Shown one piece after another: positions 1 to 7,620 of a DNA stretch of 11,736 nt. Made by a program: the position numbers and the translations under genes. The DNA lies in the NCBI GenBank assembly GCA_910588455.1, contig CAJUPG010000066.1, forward strand, positions 1-11,736. The letters run 5' to 3'. This stretch comes from an uncultured Oscillospiraceae bacterium. Lineage in GTDB: Bacteria > Bacillota > Clostridia > Oscillospirales > Oscillospiraceae. The notes beneath the pieces are model-generated. The model was not told the DNA's origin. It ran no database searches and saw only the letters and a list, made by a program, of their open reading frames with translations. Each line of letters opens with the position of its first letter. The stretch's first letter is position 1.

Positions 1-508
1 CCACGAGCGCTGCTCCGTGGTGGAGGTGATGGGCCGTCACGCGGGCTATCTGGCCCTGTACGTGGGCATCTCCGTAGGCGCCACCGCCGTGCTGATCCCC
101 GAGCGGCAGGTGAATCTGGAGGAGGACGTGGTGGAGAACATCCGCCGGGCCCGTCTGGCGGGGACCACCCACTATATGGTAGTAGTGGCCGAGGGTGCGG
201 GCAGCGCCTTTGAGATTGCCGACCAGATTCATGAGATGTCCGGCATCGACCCCCGGGTCACCGTGCTGGGCCACATCCAGCGGGGCGGTTCCCCCTCCGC
301 CCGGGACCGGGAAACCGCCAGCCGCATGGGCTTTGCGGCGGTCCACGCCCTGAAGGTGCGCAAGGGCAACCGGATTATCGCCAGCCAGGACGGACGGATC
401 GTGGACCTGGATATGGAAGAGGCCCTGGCTATGACCAAGAGCCTTCAGATGGACCGGTACGACATCCTGGAGGCCCTGACCAACAACCACCGGGGCAAAT
501 ACTTATAA
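1..508 (+). CDS. pfkA: 6-phosphofructokinase, C-terminal half (5' end outside window)
   Basis: This enzyme phosphorylates fructose 6-phosphate to fructose 1,6-bisphosphate in the cytosol, the committed step of glycolysis. The reading frame is open from base 2 and gives 168 residues. Visible substrate-site residues map onto E. coli PfkA with a near-constant offset of 158-159. MGR at 10-12 matches M169-R171, E64 in VVVAEGAG matches E222, and R85, H91 and R94 in the segment around VLGHIQRGGSP match R243, H249 and R252. The missing part should be about 160 residues, including the Gly-rich phosphate-donor loop, so ATP versus pyrophosphate use cannot be judged here. The ATG-like codons at the left edge are internal. 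The gene ends with TAA and is followed 7 bases later by a hairpin terminator. Family assignment is very secure. Confidence 0.95.
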   Translation, partial: HERCSVVEVMGRHAGYLALYVGISVGATAVLIPERQVNLEEDVVENIRRARLAGTTHYMVVVAEGAGSAFEIADQIHEMSGIDPRVTVLGHIQRGGSPSARDRETASRMGFAAVHALKVRKGNRIIASQDGRIVDLDMEEALAMTKSLQMDRYDILEALTNNHRGKYL

Positions 509-515
509 GCATGAC

Positions 516-554
516 AAACGGCTGGCGGAAGATTGCTTTCGCCAGCCGTTTTTT
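516..554 (+). terminator. rho-independent terminator of pfkA
   Basis: A perfect 12-base-pair stem (516-527 with 540-551, AAACGGCTGGCG arm) encloses a 12-base loop and runs into a six-T tract at 549-554. It lies just past the pfkA stop. Read on the other strand it follows the stop of the convergent small membrane protein gene, but there the stem is followed by only three Ts, so it would be a weaker terminator in that direction. The minus-strand stop codon (554-556) touches the T tract. Confidence 0.9.
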
Positions 555-745
555 CAGAAGGTCATGTGCAGCGCGATGTACACCAGCAGAGCGGCCTCAA
601 TCACCCCGACGATAATCAGTAGAAAAATCAGGAAGATCAGCAGGATACTGGGCTTTCGGCGCTCTTTTTTCGGTTTTGGGGGCATTCCCTCCTCAGGGGC
701 CCCTTTTTTCTTTCTGGTTTTTTTCTCCTTTGGCTTTCTCGCCAT
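554..745 (-). CDS. small basic single-pass membrane protein, unknown function
   Basis: I do not recognise this 63-residue protein. Residues 1-33 contain 15 Lys/Arg against 4 Glu, with several prolines. Residues 34-56 or so form one strongly hydrophobic helix (ILLIFLIFLLIIVGVIEAALL) with a glutamate at position 50, followed by a short tail ending HMTF. The positive-inside rule predicts a cytoplasmic N-terminus. The ATG at 745 is chosen because a GAGGTGA ribosome binding site sits 6-7 bases upstream. An in-frame ATG at 808 would run through a good promoter (779-808) and is rejected. The gene lies 72 bases downstream of the antiporter operon on the same strand, so read-through is also possible. 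A role as an accessory to the antiporter is only a guess. A basic tail plus one helix could equally bind RNA, lipid or a membrane partner. Confidence 0.7.
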   Translation of the reverse strand: MARKPKEKKTRKKKGAPEEGMPPKPKKERRKPSILLIFLIFLLIIVGVIEAALLVYIALHMTF

Positions 746-778
746 CTCGCTCACCTCACTCCCGAGAGGATTTTCTCC

Positions 779-808
779 ATTATACACCAAATCAGGTGGG
801 TTTGCCAA
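779..808 (-). promoter_or_regulatory. sigma-A type promoter for the small membrane protein gene
   Basis: Reading the minus strand, TTGGCA (803-808) is followed by an 18-base spacer and a perfect TATAAT (779-784). The predicted start is near 772, leaving a leader of about 27 bases with the GAGGTGA ribosome site. It lies between the last antiporter gene and the small gene, in an AT-rich break. I see no convincing terminator for the antiporter operon in the same gap, only a 4-base CACC/GGTG stem. Confidence 0.7.
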
Positions 809-817
809 GAGGGAGTT

Positions 818-2749
818 TTAAATCAACAGATAAACTAAAATCAAAATAAGTCCCACACTGGTCATAAACAGCCCAAAGGACAGGCTTCCGCCGATAATGG
901 CGCTGTTTTGCGAGATATCGTCGTAGAGCATGGCCAGCTTGTGGCGGTAGTTGGTCCGGTTGTGGAACACCGCGGCGCACCGATCCAGAATGCCCCCCAG
1001 GGCATAGGTAAAGGCGTTGCCCTCCTCCAGCTCGTGGGGAATGGGGGTCTCCCGGTAGACGGTTTTCCGCAGAATCACAATCACCCCATCCACCAGCCGG
1101 TCCAGAATCCGGGAGAGGGACCCCAGAATCACCGGCAGGATGGCCGTAAGCACCGGGCGGTATACCAGGTCCTCCAGGTCCAGCCACCAGGGCCAGCGGT
1201 TCTTCCGGTCCATCCGGCACAGCCGCAGCAGCAGATACACGGCCAGCCCCACCCCGGCGGAGATCAGCGCCCCCCGGAGGTTTTCCCAGGAAAAGTAGTG
1301 CACCCGATGCTCCAGCGCACCCGCCCCCAGAAAGGCCTGGCCGAAGTCCGCCACCCGGTCGGCGGTCCGGTTGGGCACCGCCCCCAGCAGGGGGAGCAGC
1401 AGGGCGCTCACCGTAAGCCCCAGGGCGGTGGGGGCGCTCATATAGCCCGTTATGCCGTCGAACCGGGCCTGGACAGCCGGGTCCAGGTTTTTCTGCCAGA
1501 ACAGTATGACATACAGCTTGGCCATATAGGCCAGCGTCAAGCCGCCGCTGAACAGGAACAGGGCCTCCACGCCGGACGCCCCCAGCTCCACAAGCCCCTC
1601 ATGGAGCAGGGTTTTGCTCACATAACCGTTCCAGAGGGGCACGCCCCCCACCCCCAGCGCCCCCATAAGGAAAATGAAGTGCAGCAGGGGCTTGTTTCGC
1701 CCGAAGCCCCGCAGGTCGTTGAGATTGAGCCTGTGGACGTTCTGGAACACCACGCCGGCGGCCAGAAACAGCACCAGCTTAATCAGAGAGTGGTTGACCA
1801 TGTGCAGCAGGGTCCCCCGGGCAGCCAGGGCGTTTTCCGCCCCCAGCAGGCTGCTCGTCCCGATCCCCACCAGGATAAAGCCGATCTGGGACACAGAGGA
1901 GCAGGCCAGCGTCCGCTTCAGATCCATGGAGAACACCGCCAGCACCGCCCCCAGCACCATGGTCGCGCAGCCCAGGAGCAAAATCAGCCGCCCCCAGCCC
2001 GCATCTTCCGAAAAGAGGTTCACAGACAGCATCAGAATGCCGAAAATGCCTGTTTTGGTCAAAACCCCCGACAGCAGAGCGGAGGCGGGAGCCGGGGCCG
2101 CCGGGTGGGCCTTGGGCAGCCAGATGTGCAGGGGGAAGGAACCGGCCTTGGCACCGAAGCCGAAAAGCAGGCAGAGGCCCCCGATGGTGTGGAGGGTCTG
2201 ATTGTGGGTCTGGGCGGAGAACAGCAAAAGACCCATGAGCATCACCAGTCCGCCGGTGACAGACACCGCCAGATAGGTGTCCCCGGCCCGGAGGGACTCG
2301 GGCTTCTCGTCCTGGGCCACCCACACGTAGGAGGCCAGGGACATCACCTCAAAGAACAGGAACACAGAGGTCAGGTTCTCCGCCAGAAACACCCCGACGG
2401 TAGCCCCCAGGGTCAGCAGGAAGAAGAAATAGTACCGGTTGCGGCGGCGGTAGTGCTGGAAGTACCGGGGAGAGGCCAGTGCGCAGATCAGCCACATAAA
2501 GGCGGTAATCAGGGCGTACAGCCGCCGGAAATTGTCCAGCACCAGGGCGATCCCCAGGCCGCACACCCCGGGGATGAAGAGCGCCAAATCCGGCAGGGTG
2601 AAGAAGTACCCCAGCAGGCCCAGCTCCAGGGCGGTCACGGCAATGACCGCCCAGTCCCGGGCCTTTTTGGCCCCCCGGCCAATGGCCCAGCACACCAGGG
2701 CCCCCGCCAGGGGAAGCAGGATGGGGAGCAGTAAAATCCAAGGCGTCAT
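818..2749 (-). CDS. NuoL/MrpD-like proton-translocating antiporter subunit with long C-terminal extension
   Basis: This 643-residue polytopic membrane protein has the Proton_antipo_M core of complex I NuoL/M/N and Mrp MrpA/MrpD, and should form one proton or cation channel of the complex. Equivalents of the proton-path residues are visible: E134 (FFEVMSLASY, TM5), K201 (FGFGAKAGSFPLHIWLP, TM7), K232 (LTKTG, TM8), H316/H320/K324 (HMVNHSLIK, TM11) and K379 (YVSKT, TM12). The core ends near residue 480. The remaining 160 or so residues hold a hydrophobic span (about 493-512), WWLDLEDLVYRPVL at 521-534, an amphipathic stretch, and a final membrane helix (about 615-642). That layout resembles the NuoL lateral helix plus anchor. 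The gene is last in the operon, 16 bases after the preceding gene, with AAGGAGGGG before ATG. It ends in VYLLI then TAA. It could equally be named MbhH- or HyfB-like. Family is secure, exact orthology is not. Confidence 0.9.
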   Translation of the reverse strand: MTPWILLLPILLPLAGALVCWAIGRGAKKARDWAVIAVTALELGLLGYFFTLPDLALFIPGVCGLGIALVLDNFRRLYALITAFMWLICALASPRYFQHYRRRNRYYFFFLLTLGATVGVFLAENLTSVFLFFEVMSLASYVWVAQDEKPESLRAGDTYLAVSVTGGLVMLMGLLLFSAQTHNQTLHTIGGLCLLFGFGAKAGSFPLHIWLPKAHPAAPAPASALLSGVLTKTGIFGILMLSVNLFSEDAGWGRLILLLGCATMVLGAVLAVFSMDLKRTLACSSVSQIGFILVGIGTSSLLGAENALAARGTLLHMVNHSLIKLVLFLAAGVVFQNVHRLNLNDLRGFGRNKPLLHFIFLMGALGVGGVPLWNGYVSKTLLHEGLVELGASGVEALFLFSGGLTLAYMAKLYVILFWQKNLDPAVQARFDGITGYMSAPTALGLTVSALLLPLLGAVPNRTADRVADFGQAFLGAGALEHRVHYFSWENLRGALISAGVGLAVYLLLRLCRMDRKNRWPWWLDLEDLVYRPVLTAILPVILGSLSRILDRLVDGVIVILRKTVYRETPIPHELEEGNAFTYALGGILDRCAAVFHNRTNYRHKLAMLYDDISQNSAIIGGSLSFGLFMTSVGLILILVYLLI

Positions 2750-2765
2750 CGGTTCTCCCCTCCTT

Positions 2766-4232
2766 TTAAATCTGTCCGCCGGCCACGCCGGCGATGAATT
2801 GCAGAAGGGGCGTACTGCAAAGCCCCAGGAAAATTACCACGCCCGTCAGCAGGAGAATGGGCAGAAGCATCAGCCAGCTGGGGTCCTGGACCCCCTCCAG
2901 GGTGCTCTCGTCAAAGTCCGCCGCCGGGAAAAAGGCCCGCACCACAATGCTCAGCAGGTAGCAGGCGGTCAGCAGGGCGGAGGCCAGCAGGGCGCCCACC
3001 CCCGCCAGCGCCAGGGGGCTTCCGCTGCTTACCGCCGCCTGGGCCAAGCTCCATTTGCTTACAAACCCCGCCAGCCCCGGTACTCCCATCAGGGCCAGGG
3101 AGGCCGCGGTAAAGCAGCCAAAAATGACGGGCATCCTCCGGCCCAGGCCGTTGAGCTGATGGACGTACTGGCGCTCGGTCTGGTGAATCACCGCCCCGGC
3201 GCAGAAAAAGCCGGTGATTTTCATAAAGGCGTGGCACACCAGATGGGTAATGGCGGCAGCCATCCCCAGGGGGGTCATAATGGTCACCCCGAACAGAATA
3301 TAGGACAGGTTGCTCACCGTGGACCAGGCCAGCCGGCGCTTGAAGTGGGTCTCCTTCAGCGCCCGGCTGCATCCGTAAAGAACGGTGAAGATCGCCAGCC
3401 CCATCACCACTCCCTGGGCCCAGGTGCCTCGGAGGAAGTCCGCCCCGAAGCTGTAGTAGGTCAGCCGGATCAGGGCGAAGGCGCCGGCCTTTACCACCGC
3501 CACCGCATGGAGCAGGGCAGTAACCGGCGTGGGGGCCACCCCCGCCGTGGGCAGCCATCCGCTGAAGGGGAACATGGCCGCCTTGACCGAAAAGCCCAGA
3601 AAGGCGATCACGTAGATCACCAGCAGGATGTCTCCCCGCTGGGCGATGGTTTCCGGGGTGAGCACACCCCCCAGGTGGAAGTCCACCGACACCCCGTACA
3701 TCATCAGATACACCAGCCCCAAAAAAGCGAAGGCCGCGCCGCCCAGAGAGTAATACAGGTACTTCCGGCTGGCCAGCACCGCCTCCCGGGTCATGGTGTG
3801 CAGCACCAGGGGGAGGGTGAACAGGGTGAGCAGCTCGTAGAAAAAGTACATGGTGAGCATATCCTCAGAGAAGGCGATGCCCAGGGTGACCCCGTAGGTC
3901 ATGGTGTAAAACATGAAAAATGTCCGGGGATGGGGGTCGTCCTTCATGTATTCAAAGGCGTACAGGGTGGCCATAGGCCACAGGACTGCCACCAGACCTC
4001 CGAAAATCCGCCCCAGACCGTCCAGCCGCAGGGACAGAGACAGGTTGTTTACAAACAGCACAATGGGAAACCGGCCCTCCGGCGGGGTAATCACCGCGCT
4101 CAGGGCGAACACACTGGTGAGCAGCACCACCAGCATTACCATCATCTCCATCAGCCGCAGGTACTTGGACGGGAGCAGAGGAATGAGGATACTGCCCAGA
4201 ATGGGGAGCATAATGGCACAAAACAGCAGCAT
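2766..4232 (-). CDS. MrpD/MrpA-N-like antiporter subunit (third antiporter copy in the operon)
   Basis: This 488-residue membrane protein, near the usual MrpD length, belongs to the Proton_antipo_M family and is a predicted ion-translocating subunit of the Mrp-type complex. Key residues are E133 (FYELLTLFTLPLVLH, TM5), K217 (GFSVKAAMFPF, TM7), K248 (VVKAG, TM8), H330/H334/K338 (HLVCHAFMK, TM11) and K393 (GFVSKW, TM12). Serine 224 replaces the histidine found in the HxWLP motif of the 487-residue and 643-residue subunits. The following loop, APTPVTALLHAVAVVKAG, looks more like MrpA/NuoL than like MrpD. The C-terminal half is clearly related to the next gene upstream in the operon (shared CAGAVI, QT.R, AFFP, MLLPIL), suggesting tandem duplication. 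The ATG at 4232 follows GAGGAGGGAG closely, and the gap to the preceding gene is 16 bases. Confidence 0.9.
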   Translation of the reverse strand: MLLFCAIMLPILGSILIPLLPSKYLRLMEMMVMLVVLLTSVFALSAVITPPEGRFPIVLFVNNLSLSLRLDGLGRIFGGLVAVLWPMATLYAFEYMKDDPHPRTFFMFYTMTYGVTLGIAFSEDMLTMYFFYELLTLFTLPLVLHTMTREAVLASRKYLYYSLGGAAFAFLGLVYLMMYGVSVDFHLGGVLTPETIAQRGDILLVIYVIAFLGFSVKAAMFPFSGWLPTAGVAPTPVTALLHAVAVVKAGAFALIRLTYYSFGADFLRGTWAQGVVMGLAIFTVLYGCSRALKETHFKRRLAWSTVSNLSYILFGVTIMTPLGMAAAITHLVCHAFMKITGFFCAGAVIHQTERQYVHQLNGLGRRMPVIFGCFTAASLALMGVPGLAGFVSKWSLAQAAVSSGSPLALAGVGALLASALLTACYLLSIVVRAFFPAADFDESTLEGVQDPSWLMLLPILLLTGVVIFLGLCSTPLLQFIAGVAGGQI

Positions 4233-4248
4233 AAAAAACTCCCTCCTC

Positions 4249-5712
4249 TTATCGCAGCGTGTCCAGCAGGATGGACAGCAGATTGGGGAACAGACCCAGG
4301 ACCGCCGCCAACCCGGTCAGCGCCAGAATGGGCAGAAGCATAGCGGCCGGGGCCTCCCGGACGGACAGGGCGGAATAGTCGAAGCTGGCCCCGGGAAAGA
4401 AGGCCCGGATGGAAATGGGCAGCAGATACCCCGCCGTAAGCAGGGCGCTTACCAGCAGGCACACCGGCCCCAGCCAGGAGAACACCGCCAGGCCGGAGTC
4501 CAGGGCCCCCAGGCACAGATACCACTTGCTTACAAAGCCGCACAGGGGCGGAATGCCCACCAGGGACACAGAGCAGAGGGTGAAGCACCACATGGTCACG
4601 GGCATCCCCTTGCCCACCCCCCGCAGCTGATCCACCTGGGTGCGGCCCGTCTGGGTGATTACCGCGCCGGCGCATAAAAACAGGCAGCTCTTCATAATGG
4701 CGTGGAACACCACGTGCAGCAGCGCCCCGGCCACGGCCATGGGCTGCATCAGGTACAGGCCGAACAGCACATAAGAGATCTGGCTGACGGTGGAGTAGGC
4801 CAGCCGGCGCTTGAAGCCCCGCTCCAGAAAGGCCAGCATGGAGCCCATCACCACCGTAATCAGGCTGAGCACCAGCAGAGTGGTCTGAACCCAGGTATTT
4901 TGGAGAAATTCTGATCCAAACAGATAAAAAACCACCCGAAAGGCCCCGAACACGCCGATTTTGACAATAATGCCCGACAGCACGGCGGAGGCGGAGGCGG
5001 GGGCCACGGGATGGGCCGCCGGCAGCCAGCCGTGGAGGGGGAACATACCCGCCTTCACCCCGAAGCCCAGCAGCATCAAAAAGGCCGCCAGCAGCAGAAG
5101 GCTCTCCTGTCCGGCCAGCTTCTCCGGGTCCAACACCCCACCGGGAGTAAAGTCCAGGGTGGTGCTGTGGGCGTAGAGGACAAAAAAGCCAAAGAGCACA
5201 CAGTAGGCCCCGCACAGGGAGTAAAACAGGTATTTCAGCCCCGCCAGCACCGATTCCCGCTTCCGGTCGTGAAGGACCAGGGGGAAGGTGAGCAGGGTCA
5301 TCATCTCATAGAACAGGTAGAAGGTGGGCAGATTGCCCGCGAAGCACAGGCTTACCAGCACCCCGTAGACCGCCAGAACAAAGCCGAAAAACCGCCGGGG
5401 GGCCGGCTGATGCTTCATGTACGCCCCGGCATAGACGGCGGACAGCAGCCACACCAGGGTAACCAGCACCACCAGCATCCGCCCCGCCCCGTCCGGGCGC
5501 AGGGACAGGACAAGCTCCGGGGTCAGATGCAGCAGCACCAGCTCTCCGCGGACCAGAAAAGCGCACACCAGGGCCGCCCCGCCCGAGGCCGCCAGCGCAA
5601 ACAGGCTGTAAAATGTGATGGCGCCCCGGTGGTTCACCGGCCACAGCAGGAGCAGAAGCCCGGCCAGCAGAGGGAACAGGGTGGGCAGCAGTAACATCCA
5701 AGGTTGATTCAT
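4249..5712 (-). CDS. mrpD: MrpD-like antiporter subunit (second antiporter copy in the operon)
   Basis: This 487-residue subunit of the NuoM/MrpD family is predicted to move protons or exchange Na+ for H+ within the membrane complex. It carries E136 (YLFYEMMTLLTFPLVLH, TM5), K220 and H227 (GFGVKAGMFPLHGWLP, TM7), a standard AHPVAPASASAVLSG loop, K251 (VKIG, TM8), H333/H337/K341 (HVVFHAIMK, TM11) and K396 (GFVSKW, TM12). It is thus the most canonical of the four antiporter-like proteins here. The ATG at 5712 has GAGAGGGGG seven bases upstream, and the gap to the preceding gene is 14 bases. It shares an unusual C-terminal third (AFFPGASFD, MLLPILALTG) with the following copy. The symbol is a family-level label, because three proteins in this operon could bear it. 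Confidence 0.9.
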   Translation of the reverse strand: MNQPWMLLLPTLFPLLAGLLLLLWPVNHRGAITFYSLFALAASGGAALVCAFLVRGELVLLHLTPELVLSLRPDGAGRMLVVLVTLVWLLSAVYAGAYMKHQPAPRRFFGFVLAVYGVLVSLCFAGNLPTFYLFYEMMTLLTFPLVLHDRKRESVLAGLKYLFYSLCGAYCVLFGFFVLYAHSTTLDFTPGGVLDPEKLAGQESLLLLAAFLMLLGFGVKAGMFPLHGWLPAAHPVAPASASAVLSGIIVKIGVFGAFRVVFYLFGSEFLQNTWVQTTLLVLSLITVVMGSMLAFLERGFKRRLAYSTVSQISYVLFGLYLMQPMAVAGALLHVVFHAIMKSCLFLCAGAVITQTGRTQVDQLRGVGKGMPVTMWCFTLCSVSLVGIPPLCGFVSKWYLCLGALDSGLAVFSWLGPVCLLVSALLTAGYLLPISIRAFFPGASFDYSALSVREAPAAMLLPILALTGLAAVLGLFPNLLSILLDTLR

Positions 5713-5726
5713 GTGGCATCCCCCTC

Positions 5727-7220
5727 TCAGCCGAACATATCCAGCCCTGCCTGAATCCAGGACACGATCGGCTGGGACAGCATCCCCATGGCCACGTTCA
5801 GCACCACCAGAGCCAGCAGGGTAATTTTGCGGGTGCCGAAGTGCAGGGGCTGCGGCTGATACTGGCTCTCCCCCCGCTGTGGCGTGTAGATGCGGATCAC
5901 GGTTTTCATGAAATAGATGGCGTTTAAAATGGTGCTCACCGCCAGCACCAGCAGGGCGGGCAGCGTCTTATAGGTGTGCCCCACCGCGGCCTGGGCAAAG
6001 AGCAGCTTGCTTACAAAGCCGGCAAACATGGGAATGCCCACCATGGACAGACACCCCGCCGAGAAGGCCACCCCGGCAATCTTGTTCCGGTAGCCCGCCC
6101 CGGTCAGGTCCAAAAAGCGCTTGCTGCCGCCGGAGGCGTCGGTCAGGCCAACGGCGGAGAGAAACAGCAGGGACTTGGTGGCGGCGTGGGCAATGATGTG
6201 GTACACACTGGCAATCATGCCCAAATCCGAGCCCAGGCCGAAGCCCATATAGATGTAGCCGATCTGGGCCACGCTGGAAAAAGAGATCATCCGCCGGATG
6301 TCGTTCTCCCGGATGGCGCTCAGAGAGCCGAAAATCATACCCATCAAGCCGAACAGGAACAAAATGTGGATAACCTGGCTGTTTTTGATCACGTCCAGAC
6401 CGATTACCCGGTAAAAAATCTTGATCTGTAAAAACAGATAGCCCTTGGACACCAGACTGGACAGCATGGCGGAGGAGGACACGGTGGAATAGCCGTAGGC
6501 GTCCGGGAGCCAGGAGTGGAAGGGAAACAGGGCGCTTTTGATGGCCAGACCCGCCGACATCAGCCCGATGGTGGTGAGCAGAGGGGCGGTGTAGGTGCCG
6601 TCGGCCACAATCAGGGCCAGGGACTGCTTGATATTGGACATGAGCAGGTGGCCGGTCAGGTCGTACAAAATGCAGATGCCAATCAAAAACAGGCCCGAGC
6701 CCAGCAGGGACATAATCATATACCGCACCGCCGCCTCGATGGCCCGGCCGATTTCCCGAATCATGATAAGGCCGCAGGCGGCGATGGTGTTGATCTCCAC
6801 AAAGACGTAGGCGGTGAACAGGTCGTTGGTGTAAACCATCACCAGCAGGGAGCTGAGCAGCAGGTTGGTGAGGATGTAGTAAAGATTTTGCTTCTCGGGA
6901 CAGATTTCCGCCTCCAGCTTGGCCCGTCCCCCCACCAGGGACAGCAGCATAATCACCGCGAATACCAGGGCCATCCCGGCCTCCAGCACCCCCGCCCGAA
7001 TCTCGTTGCCCCAGGGGGCGGGAAAGTGGCCCATCCAGTAGACGAAGGGCTCCCCGGTTCGGCTGAGGAAGAGCAGCAGCACCCCGGACATGGCCCCCAC
7101 CGCGGTGACCACGAAGGTGTTGAGCCACTTGGCGGCCTTTCCGGGCAGCACGGAGCTGATAATGCCGGCAAACATGGCCAGGACGATGGAGAAAAACGGG
7201 ACGTTTTGTACAAAGGCCAT
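5727..7220 (-). CDS. mrpD: MrpD-like antiporter subunit (first antiporter copy in the operon)
   Basis: This 497-residue membrane protein of the Proton_antipo_M family sits directly after mrpC, the position of mbhH/mrpD in related operons, so it is probably the original MrpD. Channel residues are E142 (YVFVEINTIAACGL, TM5), K228 and H235 (GLAIKSALFPFHSWLP, TM7), K259 (LVSKG, TM8), H341/H345/K349 (HIIAHAATK, TM11) and K405 (GFVSKLLFA, TM12). The loop after WLPDA reads YGYSTVSSSAM and lacks the two prolines usual in this family (A-P-x-P). The C-terminus is not similar to the AFFP-type tail of the two following copies. The start is the ATG at 7220, with AAGGAGGGG about nine bases upstream. An in-frame ATG at 7280 lies inside mrpC and would add a charged, non-family tail, so it is not used. 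Confidence 0.92.
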   Translation of the reverse strand: MAFVQNVPFFSIVLAMFAGIISSVLPGKAAKWLNTFVVTAVGAMSGVLLLFLSRTGEPFVYWMGHFPAPWGNEIRAGVLEAGMALVFAVIMLLSLVGGRAKLEAEICPEKQNLYYILTNLLLSSLLVMVYTNDLFTAYVFVEINTIAACGLIMIREIGRAIEAAVRYMIMSLLGSGLFLIGICILYDLTGHLLMSNIKQSLALIVADGTYTAPLLTTIGLMSAGLAIKSALFPFHSWLPDAYGYSTVSSSAMLSSLVSKGYLFLQIKIFYRVIGLDVIKNSQVIHILFLFGLMGMIFGSLSAIRENDIRRMISFSSVAQIGYIYMGFGLGSDLGMIASVYHIIAHAATKSLLFLSAVGLTDASGGSKRFLDLTGAGYRNKIAGVAFSAGCLSMVGIPMFAGFVSKLLFAQAAVGHTYKTLPALLVLAVSTILNAIYFMKTVIRIYTPQRGESQYQPQPLHFGTRKITLLALVVLNVAMGMLSQPIVSWIQAGLDMFG

Positions 7221-7236
7221 AGGCGTGTTCCCCTCC

Positions 7237-7620
7237 TTAGTTCTTCTGATGCTCCTTTTTGATCCGGGCGGAAATCTCATCCAGATCCAGGGTCCGATAC
7301 CGCCGGTACAGCCGGATGGTCAGGGACAGCATCAGCGCCGTCACCGACACGGACACCACAATGCCCGTGAGCACCAGTCCGCTGGGCACCGGGTTGATGT
7401 AGGCCTCCACTGACTGCACTCCGTCCACCACGATGGGGGCGGCCCGGCCCATGATATAGCCCTTCTGGGCCAGAAACAGGTAGATGGCCGTGTCCATAAT
7501 GTTCAGGCCGAGAATTTTTTTTATCAGATTCCGCTGCAAAAGCAGGTTGGAAAAGCCGATGCCAAACAAAATCATGGCGATGCTCTCGCCGTAGTTGGCC
7601 AGCAGATTGCCTCCCAGCAT
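7237..7620 (-). CDS. mrpC: MrpC-like (NuoK family) antiporter subunit
   Basis: This 127-residue, three-helix membrane protein is homologous to NuoK. MrpC is a small subunit that lines the ion path next to MrpD in Mrp antiporters. Residues 11-28 form helix 1, LGLNIMDTAIYLFL (37-50) is helix 2, and INPVPSGLVLTGIVVSVSVTAL (75-96) is the typical MrpC helix 3 entry with its proline pair. The C-terminal tail of about 25 residues is charged (RLYRRYRT through KKEHQKN), making the protein slightly longer than the usual 110-115. Its ATG shares one base with the TGA of the preceding gene (TGATG), so translation is probably coupled. Its TAA is followed at once by the ribosome site of the next gene. Confidence 0.9.
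   Translation of the reverse strand: MLGGNLLANYGESIAMILFGIGFSNLLLQRNLIKKILGLNIMDTAIYLFLAQKGYIMGRAAPIVVDGVQSVEAYINPVPSGLVLTGIVVSVSVTALMLSLTIRLYRRYRTLDLDEISARIKKEHQKN

Noticed and set aside
785..800. Terminator for the antiporter operon (CACC/GGTG stem)
   Set aside because: It has only four base pairs and no T run after it on the minus strand, which is too weak to call.
746..808. Upstream start for the small basic membrane protein
   Set aside because: The added 21 codons cover the -35 and -10 elements and have no ribosome site. The ATG at 745 has GAGGTGA at proper spacing.
908..2734. Long plus-strand open frame (608 codons) opposite the 643-residue subunit
   Set aside because: Its translation is rich in Gln, His, Pro and Gly with no domain, and it lies wholly antisense to a clear membrane protein. 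It is a by-product of GC-rich codon use.
2532..4343. Long plus-strand open frame (603 codons) across two antiporter genes
   Set aside because: It is low-complexity and hydrophilic, spans a gene junction antisense, and shows no family motif. The minus-strand frames carry all the recognisable motifs.
7221..7280. N-terminal extension of the first MrpD copy
   Set aside because: It overlaps the end of mrpC, is charged and not family-like, and a strong AAGGAGGGG precedes the ATG at 7220.
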